DNA of 11,342 nt. It comes from Candidatus Methanomethylophilaceae archaeon. Its GTDB lineage: Archaea; Thermoplasmatota; Thermoplasmata; Methanomassiliicoccales; Methanomethylophilaceae. Of the stretch, positions 6,269 to 11,342 are shown one piece after another. The translations under genes and the position numbers were made by a program. Numbering within the stretch: the first letter of the stretch is position 1; each line of letters opens with the position of its first letter. Below the pieces are notes generated by a model that saw only the letters and a list, made by a program, of their open reading frames with translations, was not told the DNA's origin and did no database searches. The DNA lies in assembly GCA_016296195.1 (NCBI GenBank), contig JAEDJU010000036.1:1-11342 (forward strand), written 5' to 3'.

Positions 6269-6527
6269 GCTTTCTTCTTCATTATCGTGTTCAACCTTCA
6301 TACAATTACATTTGTTCGTTGTTCTATGTTTCTTTGAATCGTTTGTCCACACGCTCAAAGACTATCATGGACAATTGTTCGCGCGACTATAACTTGTATT
6401 TATAATCTCTCATTGATTGTACGCTTCCGACGGATAACACCTATATACTATCCATAGCGTAGCAGAGCCCGCAACATCCGTGGATTCCTTAGAAGTTTGA
6501 AGCGGAATATTCCTGGAAAGGATACAA
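6269..6527 (+). promoter_or_regulatory. Intergenic leader of the AGCS symporter gene
   Basis: This 259-bp gap holds no convincing gene on either strand. It contains the tRNA-Val T-rich terminator and two TATA candidates for the symporter: TTTATAAT around 6399-6406 and CTATATACT at 6441-6449. The latter would give a leader of roughly 55 bases. Upstream of both lies an inverted repeat, TTGTCCA (6343-6349) and TGGACAA (6368-6374). A perfect palindrome GGAATATTCC (6504-6513) lies within the predicted leader, just before a weak Shine-Dalgarno-like GGAAAGGA (6515-6522) and the ATG at 6528. These could be operator or RNA elements, which would make sense for a regulated transporter, but no known riboswitch class is recognisable. 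Confidence 0.5.
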
Positions 6528-7967
6528 ATGACTATCATCGAATCGTTGAACAGTGCGGTGGGAACCTGTAACTCCTACCTGTGGGGTATGGCCTTCGTCT
6601 TCCTGATCGGCCTCGGTATCCTGTTCACCTTCAAACTGAAGGGCCTGCAGATTACAAAAATAAAGGAGACCTCCAAACTCTCCGTCTCGGGAATCACCGA
6701 GGGAAAGAAGAACTCCAAGGTCTCCTCCTTTGAAGCGTTCTGTATTGGAATGGGTGCCCGTATCGGTGTCGGAAACATCGCCGGAGTCGCCACAGCCATC
6801 CTGACCGGAGGACCCGGAGCGGTCTTCTGGATGTGGATCTTCGCAATCATCGGATCCGCAAGCAGTTTCATGGAGTCCACCCTCGCCCAGATCTACAAGG
6901 AGAAGAAAGAGGATGGACAGTTCTACGGCGGTCCTGCATACTATGCATCCAAGGGACTCAAGAGCAGGAAGGTCGGAATCTTCGCGGCCATCCTCCTCGT
7001 TATCACATTCGGAATCGGATTCGTTGCAGTCCAGTCCTGTAACGCATCCAAAGCACTCTGCGGTGCTTTCTCCTTCGAATACAACAACTACATCTTCGCG
7101 GCAATCATCGCCATCGTCGCGGCCATCCTGATTTTCAGGGGACTCAAGGCCGTCGCAAAGTTCTCATCCACAGTCGTTCCCATCATGGCATTCCTGTGGA
7201 TCATCTTCGCCATCATCGCAATCGTCCTCAACATCGACGGAGTCGTCAACGCCGTCAAGATGATCTTCGAGTACGCAGTCACCGCACCCTCCATGCTCGG
7301 AGGAGCACTCGGAAGCATCCTGATCACCGGACTCAAGAGAGGAGTGTTCTCCAACGAGGCAGGTCTGGGATCAGTCGCGAACATCGCTGCAACCGCGGAT
7401 GTCAAGCACCCCGTCAAGCAGGGAATGATCCAGTCCTTCGGAGTCCTTGTGGACACCCTCGTCGTCTGTACCTTCACAGCACTCGTCGTCCTGTCCTACG
7501 GAACCTTCGACCAGATCCTGGCACTCGGAGCCATCACCGGAGACGGAGCCAACCTCGTCCAGGGAATCATCGCTGACACCGCTTTCGGATCCGCAGCCAA
7601 TTACATCATCGCCATCTTCCTGTTCGTCTTCGCGTTCACCAGTCTCATCGGATACTACACCATGAGTGAGTCCAACGCAAGGTTCGTCAAGGACAACAAG
7701 AGCGTCATCATGGCAGTCAAGATCCTCGTCATCCTGGTGGCATTCATCGCTGGAACCGTCTCCACCGCAACCACCGTGGACAACGTGAGTGACACATTCA
7801 TGGCACTGATGGCATCCGTCAACATGATCCTCGTCGTCCTCCTGAGCAGGCAGGTCTTCGAGGCATATGCCGACTACAGGAAGCAGAAGAAGGCAGGAAT
7901 CGAGGAACCCGTGTTCCACAAGAGCTGCCTGAGCGACTCCTCCGGAGTCACCGAGTGGGAGGACTGA
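6528..7967 (+). CDS. agcS: Sodium:alanine/glycine symporter family protein (AGCS)
   Basis: Integral membrane amino-acid:cation symporter of 479 residues, expected to import alanine, glycine or related amino acids with Na+. The AGCS signature is clear: GARIGVGNIAGVATA from about residue 76, continuing TGGPGAVFWMW, and the second conserved block RGVFSNEAGLGS near residue 270. About ten or eleven hydrophobic segments are spread through the chain, and the C-terminal tail from about 445 is hydrophilic. The family is typical of bacteria and also occurs in methanogens such as Methanococcus maripaludis, so transfer from bacteria in the past is plausible. The substrate cannot be told from sequence. 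A small membrane protein gene starts two bases after its TGA, and the Shine-Dalgarno for that gene lies in the last codons of this one. Confidence 0.93.
   Translation: MTIIESLNSAVGTCNSYLWGMAFVFLIGLGILFTFKLKGLQITKIKETSKLSVSGITEGKKNSKVSSFEAFCIGMGARIGVGNIAGVATAILTGGPGAVFWMWIFAIIGSASSFMESTLAQIYKEKKEDGQFYGGPAYYASKGLKSRKVGIFAAILLVITFGIGFVAVQSCNASKALCGAFSFEYNNYIFAAIIAIVAAILIFRGLKAVAKFSSTVVPIMAFLWIIFAIIAIVLNIDGVVNAVKMIFEYAVTAPSMLGGALGSILITGLKRGVFSNEAGLGSVANIAATADVKHPVKQGMIQSFGVLVDTLVVCTFTALVVLSYGTFDQILALGAITGDGANLVQGIIADTAFGSAANYIIAIFLFVFAFTSLIGYYTMSESNARFVKDNKSVIMAVKILVILVAFIAGTVSTATTVDNVSDTFMALMASVNMILVVLLSRQVFEAYADYRKQKKAGIEEPVFHKSCLSDSSGVTEWED
7958..7962 (+). promoter_or_regulatory. Shine-Dalgarno of the small membrane protein
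   Basis: GGAGG lies seven bases before the ATG at 7970, inside the final codons of the symporter gene. It selects 7970 over the in-frame ATG at 7955 and argues that the small gene is translated, probably coupled to the symporter. Confidence 0.7.
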
Positions 7968-7969
7968 GA

Positions 7970-8182
7970 ATGGCCACAGTCGAGAGTTGCACGACAGCGA
8001 TCAACGTCATGCTGATCGTCTCGATCATCGTCGGATTCATCACCGGCTATTTCTACTACAGCGGCGACAAACAGATAATCTTCATCCCCATGGTGCTGGG
8101 ATTCATCTGTGTCTGGATCCTCTACTACTTCATCGAGAAGAGAGGGGACCTCAAGGCCGGCAAGAAGGTCGACAAATACTGA
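7970..8182 (+). CDS. Small two-helix membrane protein, possible symporter partner
   Basis: A 70-residue protein with two predicted transmembrane helices, about residues 12-30 (VMLIVSIIVGFITGYFYY) and 36-54 (IIFIPMVLGFICVWILYYF). A short loop SGDKQ separates them, and the C-terminal tail is lysine-rich (KRGDLKAGKKVDKY), which would place both ends in the cytoplasm by the positive-inside rule. I recognise no family. It starts two bases after agcS with a near-perfect Shine-Dalgarno and is followed by a T-rich terminator, so it belongs to a two-gene operon with the symporter. By analogy with the small membrane proteins encoded beside other Na+-solute symporters (YhdT with PanF, DUF485 proteins with ActP), it may be an accessory subunit. 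That is inference from position and shape only. Confidence 0.75.
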   Translation: MATVESCTTAINVMLIVSIIVGFITGYFYYSGDKQIIFIPMVLGFICVWILYYFIEKRGDLKAGKKVDKY

Positions 8183-8206
8183 GAATCGAATAAACCCCTT
8201 CCCAAA

Positions 8207-8224
8207 CCTTTTTACCTGTTTTTC
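8207..8224 (+). terminator. T-rich terminator of the symporter operon
   Basis: Two T5 runs (8209-8213 and 8219-8223) lie 26-41 bp after the stop at 8182, matching the oligo-T termination signals used by archaeal RNA polymerase without need of a hairpin. Confidence 0.6.
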
Positions 8225-8229
8225 AACGG

Positions 8230-8277
8230 ATTCACCCGTCTCATGCTCTGTGGACAATGGGTCGGAGCCGGGTGAAT
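8230..8277. repeat. 9-bp inverted repeat between convergent operons
   Basis: ATTCACCCG (8230-8238) is perfectly complementary to CGGGTGAAT (8269-8277), with a 30-base spacer. It lies between the plus-strand T runs and the proB stop. On the minus strand it follows a pyrimidine run with T4 (8278-8290) that may end the proAB transcript. A shared terminator or transcript-end stabiliser is possible. Confidence 0.5.
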
Positions 8278-8290
8278 GGAAAAGAAAGGA

Positions 8291-9400
8291 TCAGAGAACG
8301 GCGATGTTCTCCGATATTATGGCATCGTCATGGACCCTGTAACCGAGTATCCCCTCGATGTCGGAACTGTGCTTCCCGGCGATGGACCTGAGGTCCTGGG
8401 AACTGTAACTGACGATACCTTTGGCGACGATCCTCCCATCACACACGATATCGACCACATCACCCTTGTCGAAGATTCCGTCCACGGCCCTTATCCCGAT
8501 GGGGAGGAGGGACTTGTGGTTGAGGACCGCCCTCTCCGCACCTGCATCGACCGTGACCACACCCGAAGGATGTGCGGATTTGATCCACCTGCGCTTCTTG
8601 GAGATCTCCGTCCCTGTGACGAAGATGGTTCCCACATCCTCGCCTGTGACCGCCTTGTAGATGATGTCATCGGCACCGCTGAGGGCGATGATCATGTTGC
8701 AACCGGAATCACGGCAGACCTTGGCCGCACTGAGCTTGGTCTTCATACCGCCGGTACCCATGCTGGAACCGGCATCTCCCGCCACACCCATGACGGATTC
8801 GACATCCGTGACCACAGGGATCAGTTTGGCATCGGGATTGGTCTTGGGATTGCTGTCATAGAGACCCTCTATGTCGGATAGGATCACAAGGAGGTCGGAA
8901 TCGGTCCTGCTGGCGACGATGGCGGAAAGGGTGTCGTTGTCACCGAACCTGATCTCCTGCGTGCGTATGGCATCGTTCTCGTTGAAGATGGGCACCACAC
9001 CATGGGACAGGAGGGAGTCCACCGTGTTGTGGAGGTTCAGGGCACTCTCCCTGTCGGAGTAGGTGTCCATGGTCAGAAGGATCTGCCCCACAAGGATACC
9101 GTACCTCTGGAAGCAGTCACCCCACTCCCTCATCAGTATGCCCTGGCCGACGGAGGCCGCAGCCTGACGGATGGGCATCTCATGGGGTTTGGGGACAACA
9201 CCCATGCTCTTGAGACCAAGGGGAATGGCTCCCGATGATACAATGAGGACCTCCTTCCCCAGGTCCTTGAGGCGCTTCACCTGCTCCGCCACGGAATCCA
9301 TGAAATCACGGGACACACGGGAACCGTTGCGCATGATGGATGATGAACCGATCTTGATGACCACGCGGTCGACATCCCCGAGACACTGCCTCCTGTCCAT
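8291..9400 (-). CDS. proB: Glutamate 5-kinase (ProB) with C-terminal PUA domain
   Basis: Catalyses ATP-dependent phosphorylation of glutamate to gamma-glutamyl phosphate, the first and usually proline-inhibited step of proline synthesis. It has 369 residues, close to E. coli ProB (367). The amino-acid kinase domain shows VVIKIGSSS at the N-terminus, SSGAIPLG, FNENDAI, FGDNDTLSA, LSDIEGLY and GTGGMKTKLSAA. A PUA domain follows from about residue 280 (VVTVDAGAERAV, then DVVDIVCDGRIVAKG). Start 9400 is chosen over the longer frame to 9508 because MDRRQCLGDVDRVVIKIG aligns with family starts and a GGGGTGAT Shine-Dalgarno (9411-9404) precedes it. That site overlaps the proA stop, and the gap between the two genes is four bases, so ProA and ProB are probably made together. 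No proC lies in the window. Confidence 0.95.
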   Translation of the reverse strand: MDRRQCLGDVDRVVIKIGSSSIMRNGSRVSRDFMDSVAEQVKRLKDLGKEVLIVSSGAIPLGLKSMGVVPKPHEMPIRQAAASVGQGILMREWGDCFQRYGILVGQILLTMDTYSDRESALNLHNTVDSLLSHGVVPIFNENDAIRTQEIRFGDNDTLSAIVASRTDSDLLVILSDIEGLYDSNPKTNPDAKLIPVVTDVESVMGVAGDAGSSMGTGGMKTKLSAAKVCRDSGCNMIIALSGADDIIYKAVTGEDVGTIFVTGTEISKKRRWIKSAHPSGVVTVDAGAERAVLNHKSLLPIGIRAVDGIFDKGDVVDIVCDGRIVAKGIVSYSSQDLRSIAGKHSSDIEGILGYRVHDDAIISENIAVL

Positions 9401-9404
9401 CGGA

Positions 9405-10724
9405 TCACCCCTTGAAAGGATACTCGACATCTGAAGGGACGTGGGTGAAAGGTCTGCATCCGGGTCCGACGTAATCCTTGACGACCTGTCCGTCGCCGAC
9501 AAGGACATACTTGTAGATCATCAGACCCTCCATGCCCACGGGCCCGCGGGAATGGATCTTGTTGGTGCTGATACCGACCTCCGCCCCCTTGCCGAACCTG
9601 AATCCATCGGCGAAACGGGTGGATGCGTTGACGAACACATCCGCCGAATCCACCATCCTGACGAACACGGATGCCCTGTTCATGTCGGTGGTCATGATCG
9701 CATCGGTATGATGGGAACCATGTCTGTTGATGAAGGATACGGCCTCCTCCATGGAATCCACGACCTTCACCGAGATTATGAGATCACCGTATTCCGTGTC
9801 CCAATCCTCATCGGTCGCCTCATCGCAGTCCACTATGGCCCTGACCCTCTCATCGCCCCTGACCTGCACGTTGTTCTCCATGAACAGCCTGACCATCCTG
9901 GGAAGGAACTCATCCGCCACCGCCACATCCACCAACAGGGTCTCCGTGGCGTTGCAAACCGCGGGGTACTGGACCTTGGAATCCAACACGACCTGTGATG
10001 CCTGCTCCAGGTCAGCCTTGGGATCGACATAGATGTGACATATACCCGCGGCATGTCCGAGCACGGGTATCATCGTGTGGGATTGAATGTACTGAACGAA
10101 CTGATTGGAACCACGTGGTATCAGGAGATCGATGTACTCGTGAAGACCGAGGATGGCATCGATGTCCGACCTGGACTCCATGAGAACGAAAGCATCTCCG
10201 GGAACTTCCGAGGCGGATGCGGCATCCCTGAGGATGTCGAACAGGACGCGTATGGAGTTGGATGCCTCGCGACCACCTTTGAATGCCACGGAATTACCGG
10301 ACTTCAGGCACAGGGACATTATCTGAGGTACGACGTCGGGACGGGACTCGAAGATGACCCCCAGCATACCGATGGGACATCTGATCTGGTACAGGACGAG
10401 CCCCTCATCGAGCTCCAATGCGGACATCTGCTCTCCCACGGGATCGGGGAGGCCTATGACGTCACGGATACCGGCGATCATACCATCGATCTTGGAATCA
10501 TCCAGTTTGAGCCTCTTGTACATGGAACCGGAGATCTCCCCGGAATCCAACATGGACTTGGCGGCCTCCAGATCCCTGGCATTGGCCTCCAGTATGGCTG
10601 CACGGTTGGAATCCAACGCAACGGCCATTGCCTCCAGGGCCCTGTCCTTCACATCCGTAGACAGAACGGAGAGGGGGATGGATGCCTCCTTCGCCCTTTT
10701 CACCTCAGATACAACATCGGACAT
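9405..10724 (-). CDS. proA: Glutamate-5-semialdehyde dehydrogenase (ProA)
   Basis: NADPH-dependent gamma-glutamyl phosphate reductase, second step of proline synthesis, acting on the unstable product of ProB. From the chosen start it has 439 residues. It shows FESRPDVVPQI, a PRGSNQFVQYI segment, VLGHAAGICHIYVD, the catalytic cysteine in YPAVCNATETLLVD (Cys257), and the C-terminal block IHSRGPVGMEGLMIYKYVLVGDGQ. ATG 10724 is preferred to ATGs at 10748 and 10742: MSDVVSEVKRAKEAS aligns in length with the E. coli ProA N-terminus, and the TATA-like box at 10760-10754 puts the transcript start near 10730, downstream of the earlier ATGs. The order proA-proB is the reverse of the common bacterial proBA. 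The product would be converted to proline by ProC encoded elsewhere. Confidence 0.95.
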   Translation of the reverse strand: MSDVVSEVKRAKEASIPLSVLSTDVKDRALEAMAVALDSNRAAILEANARDLEAAKSMLDSGEISGSMYKRLKLDDSKIDGMIAGIRDVIGLPDPVGEQMSALELDEGLVLYQIRCPIGMLGVIFESRPDVVPQIMSLCLKSGNSVAFKGGREASNSIRVLFDILRDAASASEVPGDAFVLMESRSDIDAILGLHEYIDLLIPRGSNQFVQYIQSHTMIPVLGHAAGICHIYVDPKADLEQASQVVLDSKVQYPAVCNATETLLVDVAVADEFLPRMVRLFMENNVQVRGDERVRAIVDCDEATDEDWDTEYGDLIISVKVVDSMEEAVSFINRHGSHHTDAIMTTDMNRASVFVRMVDSADVFVNASTRFADGFRFGKGAEVGISTNKIHSRGPVGMEGLMIYKYVLVGDGQVVKDYVGPGCRPFTHVPSDVEYPFKG

Positions 10725-10753
10725 TTCGTATCGGCCGGACATGGTCATAGGAT

Positions 10754-10760
10754 GTTTATT
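10754..10760 (-). promoter_or_regulatory. Putative TATA box of proAB
   Basis: AATAAAC on the minus strand, in an A-rich context (AAAAGAATAAAC), is centred 33 bp upstream of the ATG at 10724. This gives a very short leader or none. A second AT-rich element on the same strand near 10814-10823 is shared with the tRNA-Ser box and is less likely to serve proA. Confidence 0.45.
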
Positions 10761-10813
10761 CTTTTGCAGAGGTGTTCTGGGGCCGCCGGATGGACGAATC
10801 GGTAAAAGACATT

Positions 10814-10823
10814 GTTTTTATAT
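10814..10823 (+). promoter_or_regulatory. TATA box of tRNA-Ser
   Basis: GTTTTTATAT ends about 23 bp before the tRNA. It is followed by a perfect 6-bp inverted repeat, CACCCC (10824-10829) and GGGGTG (10836-10841), between the box and the mature 5' end. Confidence 0.6.
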
Positions 10824-10846
10824 CACCCCATCATCGGGGTGTCTAA

Positions 10847-10932
10847 GCCGAGATAGCCAAGCCCGGTATGGCGGCGGTCTCGAAAACCGCTGGACCTCGT
10901 CCTCGGGAGTTCGAATCTCTCTCTCGGCGCCA
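10847..10932 (+). tRNA. tRNA-Ser (anticodon CGA), CCA encoded
   Basis: Class II tRNA that folds by eye. The acceptor stem GCCGAGA (10847-10853) pairs perfectly with TCTCGGC (10922-10928). Anticodon stem GCGGT/ACCGC encloses loop CTCGAAA with anticodon CGA at 10881-10883, reading the UCG codon. The long variable arm typical of serine tRNAs (10891-10904) forms a 4-bp stem, GGAC/GTCC. The T arm is GGGAG-TTCGAAT-CTCTC. Discriminator G10929 is the usual serine identity base, and CCA (10930-10932) is encoded. No intron is present. A pyrimidine-rich TTCTTCTCC follows directly as probable terminator. Confidence 0.96.
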
Positions 10933-11018
10933 TTCTTCTCCATTCACCCTGCATATGACTTCCTGAAAATGGGAATATTATCGCGAACGGCCACAATGAA
11001 GCCGATTTCGAGTAACGC

Positions 11019-11026
11019 TAATATAC
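11019..11026 (+). promoter_or_regulatory. TATA box of the last gene
   Basis: TAATATAC (within CGCTAATATACCCC) is centred about 22 bp before the ATG at 11045. No Shine-Dalgarno lies between, so a leaderless transcript is likely. The rest of the gap between the tRNA and this gene shows nothing recognisable. Confidence 0.5.
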
Positions 11027-11044
11027 CCCGACCCTCGCAGTATC

Positions 11045-11342
11045 ATGAACGGAAACACAGCGTTCCATGAGAGACAGCGCATGCTGCAACCCTGGGCATC
11101 CGTGGTGCTCACCGTGGCCATGCTCATCCTCGAGGTCGTGGTGATCATCGACTACCTCGGATACGTGAACATCGATCAGACGGACATCGTCACATTGTCG
11201 ATCGTCACTGCGGTCGTGATATTCGTCATCGGACTCGCGCTCCTCCTGAAGATGGACGTCACCGTCGACGGAGAGTACCTCTCGATCAGGACGATCGGCA
11301 CCAGGAGGATCCATCTGGAGGATATAGCCGAGGCCACAGTCC
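11045..11342 (+). CDS. Membrane protein with PH-like segment, 3'-truncated by the window
   Basis: The frame is open from ATG 11045 to the window edge: 99 codons, no stop. The first residues, MNGNTAFHERQRMLQPW, are hydrophilic. Two hydrophobic helices follow, about residues 18-37 and 48-67. After the second helix the chain reads MDVTVDGEYLSIRTIGTRRIHLEDI, with the strand pattern and wording seen in bacterial PH-like membrane proteins (two helices, then a small beta domain). The function is unknown. The TATA box at a leaderless distance supports this start; an in-frame ATG at codon 13 is a weaker alternative. The family assignment is tentative because the rest of the protein is missing. Confidence 0.7.
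   Translation, partial: MNGNTAFHERQRMLQPWASVVLTVAMLILEVVVIIDYLGYVNIDQTDIVTLSIVTAVVIFVIGLALLLKMDVTVDGEYLSIRTIGTRRIHLEDIAEATV

Noticed and set aside
7371..7919. Minus-strand 182-codon acidic open frame opposite agcS
   Set aside because: The many Asp, Glu and Cys residues are the complement of the valine- and isoleucine-rich symporter codons; no ribosome site or family is seen.
10035..10805. Plus-strand open frame of 256 codons opposite proA
   Set aside because: It is antisense to a clear ProA with intact motifs. Its translation is rich in Gly, His and Asp with no domain, as expected from the shadow of a GC-rich gene.
1..11342. CRISPR array, insertion sequence, prophage or defence cassette
   Set aside because: No regularly spaced repeats, transposase, integrase or terminal inverted repeats were seen. 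Both tRNA genes are intact, with no duplicated 3' end suggesting an attachment site.

Overview
The window is ordinary archaeal chromosome. Fibrillarin, a long archaeal-type ribosomal protein S15, Kae1 and an archaeal RecJ-like (GAN-type) nuclease are all present. Promoters are TATA boxes about 25 bp from leaderless starts, and strong Shine-Dalgarno (SD) sites appear mainly inside operons. The two tRNA genes encode their 3' CCA. The gene set and codon style suggest a methanogenic member of Thermoplasmatota, probably Methanomassiliicoccales. That placement is an inference from protein style, not from a search. Ten of the eleven complete genes stop with TGA. The exception, the JAMM protease, stops with TAG, which matters if the organism decodes TAG as pyrrolysine.

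Layout. 64-2039 (-): a two-gene operon of a phosphatase/NAD kinase fusion and a small JAMM (MPN+) metalloprotease, joined by an ATGA overlap. 2126-3159 (+): the divergent fibrillarin gene flpA, overlapping a Nudix hydrolase by TTGA. 3312-5123 (+): ribosomal protein S15 followed by a RecJ-like DHH nuclease. 5107-6090 (-): Kae1/TsaD, whose 3' end overlaps the nuclease gene tail to tail. 6193-6268 (+): tRNA-Val(GAC). 6528-8182 (+): a sodium:amino-acid symporter of the AGCS family and a 70-residue two-helix membrane protein in tight operon. 8291-10724 (-): proA-proB, the first two steps of proline synthesis from glutamate. 10847-10932 (+): tRNA-Ser(CGA). 11045 to the window end (+): the start of a membrane protein gene.

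Most genes serve translation and RNA modification (FlpA, S15, Kae1, two tRNAs), DNA replication or repair (RecJ-like), NADP(H) balance (NAD kinase/phosphatase) and amino-acid supply (AGCS symporter, ProAB). I see no mobile element, CRISPR array, prophage or defence island. The points most worth a second look are the small membrane protein coupled to the symporter, the single TAG stop, an exact 25-bp in-frame repeat inside the NAD kinase fusion, a Kae1 with no Bud32 fusion, and short dyads between the TATA box and the 5' end of both tRNA genes.
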